Source of the DNA: Elusimicrobiota bacterium
GTDB lineage: Bacteria; Elusimicrobiota; Elusimicrobia; Elusimicrobiales; UBA9959
Length of the DNA stretch: 64,000 nucleotides
Direction of reading: 5' to 3'
Assembly: GCA_016208085.1 (NCBI GenBank)
Contig: JACQYT010000092.1
Location: 1-64,000, forward strand
Shown: positions 40,938 to 49,778 of the stretch, piece after piece
Position numbering within the stretch: the stretch's first letter is position 1
Layout: each line of letters starts with the position of its first letter
The notes under the pieces: generated by a model
What the model was told of the DNA's origin: nothing
The model's input: only the letters and a program-made list of their open reading frames with translations
Databases searched by the model: none
Program-made: the position numbers and the translations under genes

Positions 40938-41774
40938 GTGCGCCAATTCGCGTCCTACGCTTCGGCGCATAACGCAGCTTCGCCGGGAGCGCTGGACAGG
41001 ATGCTGCTGCGCGGCTATATCGCCTTTATAAGCGGGCATAAGGTCTCCAGGAACACGCTGCTGCGAAAAATCTCGGCCGTCCATTCGTTCATAAGCTACC
41101 TTATAACCGAAAAAGTTATTGAAAACGATCCGTTTGACCTGATAACCGCGCCTAAAAAGGAAAAACGCCTGCCCAGGTTCATGAGCGAAGGCGAGGCGGG
41201 GAAACTGGCCGCCTATAATGATCCGGAAGAGGTCAGGATCAAAGAAGGGGATTATAAATTCGCCGAGCGGGACTTCGCCATCTTTGAGCTGCTCTACTCA
41301 ACCGGCATCCGCCGCTCGGAAGCCGCCGGCTTAAACATCGGCGACGTGGATTTCTACGGCGGTTTCGTGCGCGTTATAGGCAAAGGCTCCAGGGAGCGCC
41401 TGGCGCCGGTGGGGGATAAGGCATTAAACGCGTTGAGGAGCTATTTAAATACCAGGCCGCGTCCGCTCGCGCCGGCTATGCCGCTTTTCCTTAACCATCG
41501 TAACGGGAGGCTGGCGGACAACGGCCTGGCTTTGATAATCAAAAAAATGGCGCGCCGCGCCAGGTTCGCGCGGCCCTTGAACCCGCACGCCATCAGGCAC
41601 TCGTTCGCCACGCACCTGCTGGACAACGGCTGCGACCTAAAATCGGTGCAGGAGATGCTGGGCCATAAGAATCTCGAGACCACCGAGATCTACACCCATG
41701 TCTCGCTTGAGCGGCTTAAGGAAGTATATGATAAGACGCACCCAAGGGGGGACAAAAAACAGGGTAGAGGGTAG
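40938..41774 (+). CDS. XerC/D-family tyrosine recombinase, N-terminus truncated
   Basis: From GTG 40938 the protein has 278 residues, with an SAM-like N-terminal domain and a catalytic domain. Motifs: 'LLYSTGIRRSEAAGLNIGDVD' with catalytic Arg in 'TGIRRSE', Lys in 'GKGSRER', 'HAIRHSFATHLLDNG' (H-x-x-R), 'LGHKNLETTEIYTHV' with the final His and the Tyr nucleophile. The frame is open upstream and encodes 'SRHTLRAYKFDV', the normal XerC start region, but there is no start codon upstream; the usual ~20 first residues are replaced by the repeat. It should resolve chromosome dimers if functional. The TAG stop comes from the gggtagagg word repeat. Confidence 0.85.
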   Translation: MRQFASYASAHNAASPGALDRMLLRGYIAFISGHKVSRNTLLRKISAVHSFISYLITEKVIENDPFDLITAPKKEKRLPRFMSEGEAGKLAAYNDPEEVRIKEGDYKFAERDFAIFELLYSTGIRRSEAAGLNIGDVDFYGGFVRVIGKGSRERLAPVGDKALNALRSYLNTRPRPLAPAMPLFLNHRNGRLADNGLALIIKKMARRARFARPLNPHAIRHSFATHLLDNGCDLKSVQEMLGHKNLETTEIYTHVSLERLKEVYDKTHPRGDKKQGRG

Positions 41775-41911
41775 AGGGTATAGGGGGGGAGGGGATAGGG
41801 GATGGCGCGCTGGAACGGCAGAAATTATGGAAAGAGCTAAAAAAAACAGGCTGAAGCTTTTTTTGACGTTTTTTTCTTTAACTCTAGCCTCTACCCTCTA
41901 CCCTCTACCCT
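41761..41911. repeat. Inverted 'agggtagagggtagagggta' repeat overlapping xer 3' end and dacB 5' end
   Basis: A 20-nt arm at 41761-41780 is perfectly complementary to 41892-41911. The left arm holds the stop codon of the recombinase gene; the right arm encodes part of the dacB signal peptide. Confidence 0.85.
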
Positions 41912-43692
41912 TTCTTCACGCCGCGCCGTGCAAATTCCAGAATAGGGCGAAAGGGCCGGGATTTAAAAATTCGGTCTGGGGACTGAGCGTCAGGTACGCC
42001 GATACCGGCAGGGAAGTCGTCTCCTGCAATAATACCAAGAGCCTGGTCCCGGCCAGCATCCTGAAACTTTTTGTGACCGCCGCCGCGCTTGAGGCGTTCG
42101 GTCCCGGCCATAAATTCAAGACCAAGGTCTATATCGACGGCGCTGTTTCAGACGGGACGCTGACCGGCTCGCTCTATATAAGGGGGGGCGGGGACCCGTC
42201 TTTCGGCTCCAACCTTATCGAAGGCGCGCCTCCGGCCCAGGCGGAGTTCGGCAAATGGTCGGAAGCGCTTGAAGCGGCCGGGATAAATAAAATAAGCGGT
42301 TCCGTGATAGCCGACGATTCGCTTTTTGAAGGGCCGGCGCTGCCGGGCTCCTGGGCGTGGGAGGATATAGGCAATTATTACGCCGCCCAGCCGACAGCCC
42401 TGGCCGTAAACGACAACCTCTATAAGCTTTATTTCAAGCCGGGAGCCAAAGTGGGCGCCCGGGCCGAAGTACTGCGCACGGAACCGAAAATAGAGGGCAT
42501 TGAGTTCAATAATCTTATGCGCACGGGGCCGGAAGGCTCCGGAGATAACGGCTACATATTTAATTTCCCCGAGCAATACAGCGCCACTTTGCGCGGCACC
42601 ATACCGAAGGGTCCGGCTGAATTTGCCGTTAAAGGCTCCATCCCCGCTCCGGCGCTTTTTTTAGCGCGGGAATTTACGGCTTATCTGGAGATGTGCGGCA
42701 TCAATGTGGCGGGCAGCCCCGCCGGAATAAAGGACGGCAAAAATTACGGCGCGCTTAGATTTATAGCCGAAACCGAGGGGGCGCCTTTGAAAGATATCGT
42801 GTCCGTCACCAATAAGCGCAGTTTCAACCTGTACGCGGAGATGCTGCTCCGGCATCTGGCGCTGGCAAAAGGGAAACCCGGCACGGCCGATAACGGCATA
42901 AGCGCCCTCGGGGATTACTTGGCCGCCAACGGCGTAAACGTGTCGGAACTGAAACTCGCGGACGCTTCGGGCCTGTCGCGTCTGAACCTGGTGAACGCGG
43001 GCGATTTTACGGTTTTTCTGAGCAAGCTCTCAAAGAAGAAGTTTTTCAGCGTTTACCTGGCTTCGCTGGCCTCGCCTGCGGATCCGGACGCGACCGGCCA
43101 TATCAAAAAAATGGGCGTGAATACGAAACTGGAGAAGGTCCTGAAAATAAAGTCGGGCTCGCTGAGCGGGGTAAGGGGTTACGCCGGTTACCTGAAGACA
43201 AAGAAAGGCAGGACTCTGGCTTTTACTTCCATTATAAACAATTATTCCGCTTCGGGCGCGGAAGTGGACGGCCTGCACGAAGCAGTCTCGACGGAGAGGC
43301 AAAAAGTCAAAAGTCGCCGCTACACTACATGCCTTTTTGACCGGCCGGGAAGAATTCTCCGTCGGAGAGAGAAAATCAGAATTCCCAAAAACAGGCAATT
43401 TCAGGGGCTTACTGCGGAAGTCGGGTTAACGTCAATATCGCGATATAGTCTTCGACGCTATCCGGGAACTTATGACCCCGCCGGAAAAGTCCGGGAAACG
43501 GATCGGCTTCACGGCGAAGGAGAAGCGGGCGGCATATTTGAGCCCTGCGCGCTAAAGAGGCATAATATAGCCGGGAGGAAAATATCGCATAGGCAAAACA
43601 ATGTCGGTCTGCGCTTCCCCGGGAGGGATAAGCGTGGCAAAACCCGCTGCCCCGCCTGTGGTCAGGTGGTAAGGGTAAAATCTGGATTGTAG
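41827..43692 (+). CDS. dacB: D-alanyl-D-alanine carboxypeptidase (PBP4/DacB type) with non-homologous tail
   Basis: The protein of ~621 residues has a signal peptide (1-~35), whose hydrophobic core 'STLYPLPFLH' is encoded by a repeat arm. The class C/S13 motifs are SxxK in 'LVPASILKLF', SxN in 'NKRSFNLYAE' and KTG-like 'IKSGSLSGVRGY' (KSG). It trims or endopeptidatically cuts peptidoglycan. Homology ends near 'NNYSASGAEVDGL'; the last ~110 codons are Arg-rich, resemble no S13 protein and run over an ORF6N remnant. The natural stop may have been lost. The start at 41827 is the only ATG giving the signal peptide. Confidence 0.85.
   Translation: MERAKKNRLKLFLTFFSLTLASTLYPLPFLHAAPCKFQNRAKGPGFKNSVWGLSVRYADTGREVVSCNNTKSLVPASILKLFVTAAALEAFGPGHKFKTKVYIDGAVSDGTLTGSLYIRGGGDPSFGSNLIEGAPPAQAEFGKWSEALEAAGINKISGSVIADDSLFEGPALPGSWAWEDIGNYYAAQPTALAVNDNLYKLYFKPGAKVGARAEVLRTEPKIEGIEFNNLMRTGPEGSGDNGYIFNFPEQYSATLRGTIPKGPAEFAVKGSIPAPALFLAREFTAYLEMCGINVAGSPAGIKDGKNYGALRFIAETEGAPLKDIVSVTNKRSFNLYAEMLLRHLALAKGKPGTADNGISALGDYLAANGVNVSELKLADASGLSRLNLVNAGDFTVFLSKLSKKKFFSVYLASLASPADPDATGHIKKMGVNTKLEKVLKIKSGSLSGVRGYAGYLKTKKGRTLAFTSIINNYSASGAEVDGLHEAVSTERQKVKSRRYTTCLFDRPGRILRRREKIRIPKNRQFQGLTAEVGLTSISRYSLRRYPGTYDPAGKVRETDRLHGEGEAGGIFEPCALKRHNIAGRKISHRQNNVGLRFPGRDKRGKTRCPACGQVVRVKSGL
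43430..43555 (+). pseudogene. C-terminal remnant of an ORF6N-domain (phage regulator) gene
   Basis: In a frame different from dacB, after an in-frame TAA at 43427-43429, the DNA reads 'RDIVFDAIRELMTPPEKSGKRIGF', with key parts 'VFDAIRELMTPPE' and 'KRIGFTAKEKRAAY'. This is the usual C-terminus of ORF6N-domain proteins of phage origin. The N-terminal part is absent. It lies just upstream of the cas operon and may mark a former phage-derived insertion. Confidence 0.5.
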
Positions 43693-43744
43693 CCGAAAAT
43701 CAACGCGACATGACGCTGTCGGGGTGGTATGGTAGGATATTTAT

Positions 43745-46501
43745 GTGGACTTGCGCCTGCGGCCGAAAACGATGGTAAAAAAACATTGTGCGCACGCGAA
43801 AAACAAACCGGACGGCATCCCCGCGCCTCAGAAAGCGTTGCAGCCGTTGGATGAGCATTTGCATAATATTTGGGCAAAGATTTCTAAAGACAGCTCTGCT
43901 TCCTGGCATCCGCTCATACTTCATATGCTGGACGTGGCGGCTGTTGCCGAAGCCGTTTCAATGCGGGAGCCTTCCGTTACTAGGGAAAATATTGCCGCGG
44001 CTTTTGGTATGAAATGGGCGGATGCCCGCCCATGGATATTATTGGCTGTTTCATGCCATGATCTTGGCAAAGCTTGCCCCGGCTTTCAGGCGAAATGGCC
44101 CGGTGCAATAAACAACGGCCTTGCCATGCCGCGTGTGCCGGATACCAGGATAAACCATGGTTTTGTCAGCCAGATAGCGCTTTCTGAATGGCTGCAACGG
44201 GAGAAAAACTGGCCGGCCGGTTTGGCTGATCTGCTTGGAGACGCTGTCGGTTGCCACCACGGGGAAAGAGCAAAGCCTTCCGCCTTGGCACTGTTGTCCG
44301 GAAACAGGCACGCACTCGGAGGTAGTGATTGGACTCAGGCCCGAAATGCGCTTATTTCAGCGGCGCTTGATACCTTTAAACCGGACAATGCCGTGCCCTT
44401 GGTAACTAAACAAACCCTTTCCGGTCCTGAATTCATGCTGCTTGCCGGTCTTACCAGTTTTTCAGACTGGATAGGGTCGGATGAAAACCGTTTCCGTTTC
44501 GGGACAATTGAGGACTGTTCCGACCTTCCGGCATGGTTCGCAAAGCGAAAGGTGATAGCTGAAAAAGCCCTGGATGAAATTGGCTGGCTGCCCCGCACGC
44601 CGCTTTCAACTGTGGCAAAAACTTTTGAACAGGCGCTGAATTTCGAGCCGCGTCCTTTGCAAAAAGCTGCCGCCAGGGCGGCAGGCAAACTGAAAGCTCC
44701 CGCTATCATCCTTATTGAAGCGCCGATGGGGGAGGGGAAAACCGAGGCGGGGTTTTATGCCTATTTAGAGTTGCAGCGCCGTTTCGGACACCGCGGGCTG
44801 TACGTTGCCATGCCGACAAAAGCCACCGGGAACGCCATGTTCGCGCGGGCGCTGGAATTCCTGCGGCGACAGGCTCCGGGGCGCAGCCTTGACCTGCAAT
44901 TACTGCACGGCTCCGCGGCGCAGAATGAAACTTTCCGGAAACTTTGCTTTACGGCTATCGGTGAGCCGGGGGCCGAGGGGGAGGTTCGGGCGGCGGAATG
45001 GTTTACCTCCAGGAAAAAGGCGCTCCTCTCCGAATACGGCATCGGCACCGTGGACCAGGCGTTGATGCCGATTCTTCCGGTGCGCCACAACTTTATGCGT
45101 TTGTGGGGGCTTGCGAACCGTGTGGTTATTTTTGATGAAATCCACGCCTACGACGCATACACAGGAACGCTTCTTGTCCACTTGTTAAGATGGCTTATGG
45201 CAATGGGTTCGTCAGCGGTGCTTCTTTCCGCCACGCTGCCGTCGTCCATACGGCGCAAGCTGGCCGAGGTCGTCGGGGCTGTCCCACCTAATAAGGAAGC
45301 GGATTATCCGCGTCTGTCGCTTTTTTCCAAAGGAAAAGTATCGCAGACGCATTTTAAGGCTTCTTCTTCGCTTAGGCGGGCCGTCGCCGTTAATGAAATA
45401 CCGGAGGCCCTCGGCAGTTTATATTCGGCTTTAACCGGTTGTTTGGAGAAAGGCGGGCTGGGGCTGGCGCTGTTAAATACAGTGCAGAGAGCCCAGGATT
45501 TATATCGCCGTTTCCCTCCCGGAACTCCCATCGAGCGCGATTCCATGCGCGTCGGAAAAAAGCTGCCCGATGGGACAGAGATTTATTTATTCCACGCACG
45601 GTTCCCGTCGAATTGTCGGCAAAAACGCGAGGAGCAGGCGCTCGAATTGTTCGGCAAGGCCGGCGCGCGGCAAGGGCGAAAAATCCTTATCGCCACTCAG
45701 GTGGCGGAACAAAGCCTGGACCTGGATTTTGACCTGATGATTACCGACCTCGCACCTATAGACCTTATTTTACAGAGAGCCGGGCGTTTGTGGCGGCGCC
45801 GGCGCGCCGCCAGGCCGCTGCCCGATCCGGCGCTGTTTGTGGCGGGGCTTGCCGGCAAAGAGCCGCCATCGTTTAAAAAACCATTGTGGTGGGGTAAGGT
45901 ATACAGGGAAGATATTTTATTGCGCACCTGGCTGTTGCTGAAAGGGCGGAAAACTTTTAATCTGCCGGACGACATAGACGCCTTTGTGCGTTCCGTTTAT
46001 GAAGGGGAAGCGGACATCCCTGAATTCCTGCGGGAACGCATGGAAAACGCCGAGGCGCAGTACGGGAAGGTTCTGGCCGAGCAGCAACAGGCCAATCAGG
46101 CTATTATCGGTTTGCCGGATGACGCCTCTTGGAACCAGCCGGAAAGATTTGTGCTTTACGATGAAGATGAACCCGGTGTGCATAGGACGCTGATGGCCAA
46201 TACGCGTCTGGGCAATAATTCAGTTCCAGCCATTCCGCTGTTCACGGATGATGGGTATGATCCCGGTGAACTGCCCGCTGCTAAAGAAACAGAATGGTTT
46301 GCGCGAACTGTGAGTTTATCGCGCAAAGGAATTGTTGCTAAGCTGCAAAACGCCGGCGTGCCGGAAAGCTGGAAGAAGTCACCGCTTTTGCGTAATTGCT
46401 TTCCGTTGATCCTGGATGCGGGCGGGAACTGGATTCTGGATAATTCCGTGAGTCTGGACGAAGACCTCGGCGTGGTTTATGGAACAAAGGAGACGGCATG
46501 A
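43745..46501 (+). CDS. cas3: CRISPR-associated helicase/nuclease Cas3 (type I-E)
   Basis: 918 residues. The N-terminal HD nuclease has 'HPLILHMLDVAAVAEA', 'AVSCHDLGKACPGFQAKWP', 'NHGFVSQIAL' and 'VGCHHGERA'. The SF2 helicase has motif I 'EAPMGEGKTEAGF', motif II 'VIFDEIHAYDAY', motif III 'LSATLPSS' and motif VI 'LILQRAGRLWRR'. It is recruited by Cascade to unwind and degrade target DNA. The annotated start is GTG 43745; an ATG at 43772 is equally possible. It overlaps cas8e by 4 nt (ATGA). All key residues look intact. Confidence 0.95.
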   Translation: MDLRLRPKTMVKKHCAHAKNKPDGIPAPQKALQPLDEHLHNIWAKISKDSSASWHPLILHMLDVAAVAEAVSMREPSVTRENIAAAFGMKWADARPWILLAVSCHDLGKACPGFQAKWPGAINNGLAMPRVPDTRINHGFVSQIALSEWLQREKNWPAGLADLLGDAVGCHHGERAKPSALALLSGNRHALGGSDWTQARNALISAALDTFKPDNAVPLVTKQTLSGPEFMLLAGLTSFSDWIGSDENRFRFGTIEDCSDLPAWFAKRKVIAEKALDEIGWLPRTPLSTVAKTFEQALNFEPRPLQKAAARAAGKLKAPAIILIEAPMGEGKTEAGFYAYLELQRRFGHRGLYVAMPTKATGNAMFARALEFLRRQAPGRSLDLQLLHGSAAQNETFRKLCFTAIGEPGAEGEVRAAEWFTSRKKALLSEYGIGTVDQALMPILPVRHNFMRLWGLANRVVIFDEIHAYDAYTGTLLVHLLRWLMAMGSSAVLLSATLPSSIRRKLAEVVGAVPPNKEADYPRLSLFSKGKVSQTHFKASSSLRRAVAVNEIPEALGSLYSALTGCLEKGGLGLALLNTVQRAQDLYRRFPPGTPIERDSMRVGKKLPDGTEIYLFHARFPSNCRQKREEQALELFGKAGARQGRKILIATQVAEQSLDLDFDLMITDLAPIDLILQRAGRLWRRRRAARPLPDPALFVAGLAGKEPPSFKKPLWWGKVYREDILLRTWLLLKGRKTFNLPDDIDAFVRSVYEGEADIPEFLRERMENAEAQYGKVLAEQQQANQAIIGLPDDASWNQPERFVLYDEDEPGVHRTLMANTRLGNNSVPAIPLFTDDGYDPGELPAAKETEWFARTVSLSRKGIVAKLQNAGVPESWKKSPLLRNCFPLILDAGGNWILDNSVSLDEDLGVVYGTKETA

Positions 46502-48099
46502 GCAAGTTTAACCTTATTGACGAAAAGTGGATCCCGGTGAGATTCCTGGACGGAACCAGGGATGAGTTGGGGATCAGCAATACGTTGTCGCGCGCCAAAG
46601 AAATCGCCGCGATCGAAGATAATTCTCCGCTGGTGGTCGCGTCATTGCACCGCTTCCTGCTGGCCGTGCTCTACCGCGCCCTGCAGGGCCCTGCGGATAT
46701 CGAGCAGGCTAAGTACCTGTTCAAGTCCGGCCTGCCGGACAAACCTATAAAAGACTATCTTGAAAAATGGCGTCCCAGGTTCTGGCTGTTTGATGAAAAG
46801 TATCCTTTTTATCAGATCCCCTCATTTAAACCAAAAAAGTGGAGGGAGTGGACGGCTCTTGCGGTGGAATATAATGCTGATACCGCAAAAGTCCTTTTTG
46901 ATCACACACATGAAAGTGCTTCGGGTAGTATTAGCATGGCAGCGGCCAGTCGGTGGTTGCTTGCTAGTCAGGTTTTTGCCGTCTCGACCGGGAAAAGTGA
47001 AATCTCTCATACTGGTACATCCCCATCTGCTAACTCAATAATGGCGATCCCTATTGGGTCAAATCTGCAAGATACCCTTATTTTTTGCTTGGTTCCACAG
47101 AACCGGATAATTATGACAACTGATATCCCTGTATGGGAGCGTAAACCAGACACCATGGATTACCTTAAAACTAAAGTCAGAGTCACCAATAAGGAAAAGG
47201 GAGCTTCTTCAAAATATAGAACAGTAGAAAGAACGGCAACAGGAATAGTAGACCTTTATACATGGAGAACTCGTTCTGTTATTTTGAAAGAGCTGAACTC
47301 TGGGAATATTGAAAAACTTGGATTTGCATCTGGCATCGGCTATAAAGAATCCATTATGCCAGATCCAATGTTGGCATATACGATTAGAGAGGTGACGGAT
47401 AAAGAATCAAGCACAAAACTAAAAAAAAGATTTTCCCTGAAATTTGAAGAAGAAGGGGCCTGGAAGGATTTTGATTCGCTTTTGCCGGATAGTGCGCAAC
47501 TTGCCCCTCAAGTTATAGACAATGCTATAACACTAGCAAAGCAAGATGTAGAACGATTCCCCAGAGGGGTAATGGTGCTTGGGCAGCGGTATTTTCCGCC
47601 GAGACCAAATATCGCTTTCTGGAGAAAAGAATACTTTGTGTTGCCAAGGGCAATACTCAGTAGAAATGATATGCGGTTTGAAATTCACGCTATTCTTGTT
47701 GAGGCCAAAAATGTAGCTGATAAATTATCTGATGTGTGTAAAATTTTTGCGAAAGGAATGCTTGGACATGGTGGGAGAAAAATAGAGGCTCTTGATGTCG
47801 AGAACTTTGCTGCTCAATTGCCCGCTCTCCCTGGTTACTGGTCCGTTCTGGAAGCCAGGTTCCATGAGATCCTTGGTGAGTACTCGGCCAACCGCGATGC
47901 CGATGATATTCGCTGCCAGTGGCTGGGGTATGTCCGGGACGCGCTTAAAAACGCCTGGGAACAGTTCTCCGCCTCGGTGGACGGCGGCGACGCCTGGGCG
48001 ATACGCGCGCTTGTGAAAGCGGAAGTTCCGGTACTGACTAAAATAAACGAACTGAACGAGGAAATCGCAAAATACGCAAAACAGGAGGTAAATCAATGA
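46498..48099 (+). CDS. cas8e: Cascade large subunit Cas8e (Cse1/CasA)
   Basis: 533 residues with the Cse1 start 'FNLIDEKWIPVRFLDG', 'SPLVVASLHRFLLAVLYRAL' and 'FDEKYPFYQIP'. The C-terminal helical bundle is at ~400-533. It recognises the PAM and recruits Cas3. Base composition shifts sharply: about 46860-47810 is AT-rich with different codon choice, whereas both flanks are GC-rich like the rest of the operon. It overlaps its neighbours cas3 and cas11 by 4 nt each. Confidence 0.93.
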   Translation: MSKFNLIDEKWIPVRFLDGTRDELGISNTLSRAKEIAAIEDNSPLVVASLHRFLLAVLYRALQGPADIEQAKYLFKSGLPDKPIKDYLEKWRPRFWLFDEKYPFYQIPSFKPKKWREWTALAVEYNADTAKVLFDHTHESASGSISMAAASRWLLASQVFAVSTGKSEISHTGTSPSANSIMAIPIGSNLQDTLIFCLVPQNRIIMTTDIPVWERKPDTMDYLKTKVRVTNKEKGASSKYRTVERTATGIVDLYTWRTRSVILKELNSGNIEKLGFASGIGYKESIMPDPMLAYTIREVTDKESSTKLKKRFSLKFEEEGAWKDFDSLLPDSAQLAPQVIDNAITLAKQDVERFPRGVMVLGQRYFPPRPNIAFWRKEYFVLPRAILSRNDMRFEIHAILVEAKNVADKLSDVCKIFAKGMLGHGGRKIEALDVENFAAQLPALPGYWSVLEARFHEILGEYSANRDADDIRCQWLGYVRDALKNAWEQFSASVDGGDAWAIRALVKAEVPVLTKINELNEEIAKYAKQEVNQ

Positions 48100-48593
48100 G
48101 CGGGTTTATGGCATGGCTGGAAAAAATCAATGCCGACGGCAGGAAGGCCAGGGCCGTATTGCGCCGCAGCCTGGCTTTTGAGCCCGGCGCATATGTTCCG
48201 GCATATCCGTACGTGGAGCCGTTTTTGACCGGCGAGGAAAATCAGTGGAAACGGGAAATGCACTATCTTGTTGCGGGGCTCTGGGCTGCGCATTGGAGGG
48301 AAGAGCGCGCCGGCCCCCCGGTATCTATAGGCAAGGCTTGTGCGCTTTTGTATAAGGAGCAAAAGCGCCGCGCAAAAGATAATAAGGATGCCGTGTCTGG
48401 CCCGGAACGGCGGTTTATAACCATGCTGAATTCCGATACGGACCAGTTGCCGTACCGCCTGCGCCAACTGCTGGCCCTTCTGAAAGATCAGCCGGTTGAC
48501 TGTGAAAATCTGCTGGCCGGGCTGCTGCGCTGGAATGATGACCGGAAACCCACCCAGAATTCCTGGGCCCGGGACTTCTACAGAGGTATATAA
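48096..48593 (+). CDS. cas11: Cascade small subunit Cas11 (Cse2/CasB)
   Basis: 165 residues, helical. 'RAVLRRSLAFEPGAYVPAYPYVEPFL' and 'RRFITMLNSDTDQLPYRLRQLLALLKDQ' (key part 'RFITMLNSD.DQLPYRLRQ') match the Cse2 family. Two copies line the belly of Cascade and stabilise the displaced strand. The position between cas8e and cas7e is standard for I-E. Confidence 0.93.
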   Translation: MSGFMAWLEKINADGRKARAVLRRSLAFEPGAYVPAYPYVEPFLTGEENQWKREMHYLVAGLWAAHWREERAGPPVSIGKACALLYKEQKRRAKDNKDAVSGPERRFITMLNSDTDQLPYRLRQLLALLKDQPVDCENLLAGLLRWNDDRKPTQNSWARDFYRGI

Positions 48594-48629
48594 CGCGGAA
48601 AGCGAACTTAATATACAGGAGAAAAACAA

Positions 48630-49775
48630 ATGAAAACCTTAATAGAAATACATGTCTTGCAGAACTTCGCCCCCTCAAACCTGAACAGGGACGATTCGGG
48701 AGCGCCGAAAGACGCTTTTTTCGGCGGCACCCGCCGCGCCCGCATCTCCAGCCAGTGCCTTAAGCGCGCGGTCAGGGGATATTTCGGCCAGAAAAAAACC
48801 GACGGGTTCTTTTCTCCCGAGGAACTTGCAGTCAGGACAAAACGGGTCTATCAGGCCATCGCGGACTCGCTCAAGGGAAAGCGGGATGGCGCGGCAGCCG
48901 CCGCCAAGGCGGGAATCGCTTTGTCGTATGTTAAATTAAATGCCGCTGACGCCGGCAAAACTGAATATCTCCTTTTCCTTGGGCAGCGGGAAATAAAGGG
49001 ATTGGCGGAAATAATCAATGAATTCTGGGAACAGATCGTTCCCGCAAAAGAAGAAACCACTGATGCCGGGAAAAAGAAAGACGCGGCAGGCGGGGCGCCC
49101 AAGGAAGTGCAGGAGCGGATAAAGGCAGTTTTCAATGGAGGAAAGGCCGTTGATGTCGCCCTCTTCGGCCGCATGCTTGCGGATATGCCAGAGAAGAACC
49201 AGAATGCCGCGTGCCAGGTGGCGCATGCCATCTCAACCCATGCCGTTGAAAGGGAATTCGACTTTTATACCGCGGTAGACGACCTAAAGCCGGAAGACAA
49301 CGCCGGTGCGGATATGATGGGGACCGTGGAGTTCAACTCCGCCTGTTTCTACCGCTACGCCGTTGTTGACTTGGCAACACTGTTAGAGAACCTGCAGGAC
49401 GACAGGGAACTGTCCGGAAAGGGACTGCGCGCTTTCCTTGAAGGGTTTGTCATCGCAGAGCCTACCGGCAAGCAGAACAGTTTCGCCGCGCATAATCCGC
49501 CGGAATTCGTCGCCATATCGGTGCGGCGCAATACCGCGCCTCGCAGCCTGGCCAACGCCTTTGAAAAATCTGTCTATATCCGCAAAGGCGATTCTGTTAC
49601 TGCAAAATCGGCCGAAGAGCTTGTTAAAAAAGCCAAGGCTCTGCGGGATGTGTTCGGCGGCCAGGAGGAGACATTCCTTCTTAACCTTACCGAAGCCAAA
49701 TCGGATGGGATGGGGATAAAAGTCAACTCTTTGCCTGAACTTCTTGATAAAGTCTGCGCTGCTGTTAAGGAGTGA
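48630..49775 (+). CDS. cas7e: Cascade backbone subunit Cas7e (Cse4/CasC)
   Basis: 381 residues: 'IEIHVLQNFAPSNLNRDDSGAPKDAFFGGTRRARISSQCLKRAVR', recognised by its parts 'NFAPSNLNRDD', 'GGTRRARISSQ' and 'LKRAVR'. Later 'CQVAHAISTHAVEREFDFYTAVDD' has the Cse4 'HA.s.H....e.DfftAvDDl' signature. Six copies coat the crRNA spacer. Ribosome site: aggag before the ATG. Confidence 0.95.
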   Translation: MKTLIEIHVLQNFAPSNLNRDDSGAPKDAFFGGTRRARISSQCLKRAVRGYFGQKKTDGFFSPEELAVRTKRVYQAIADSLKGKRDGAAAAAKAGIALSYVKLNAADAGKTEYLLFLGQREIKGLAEIINEFWEQIVPAKEETTDAGKKKDAAGGAPKEVQERIKAVFNGGKAVDVALFGRMLADMPEKNQNAACQVAHAISTHAVEREFDFYTAVDDLKPEDNAGADMMGTVEFNSACFYRYAVVDLATLLENLQDDRELSGKGLRAFLEGFVIAEPTGKQNSFAAHNPPEFVAISVRRNTAPRSLANAFEKSVYIRKGDSVTAKSAEELVKKAKALRDVFGGQEETFLLNLTEAKSDGMGIKVNSLPELLDKVCAAVKE

Positions 49776-49778
49776 GAT

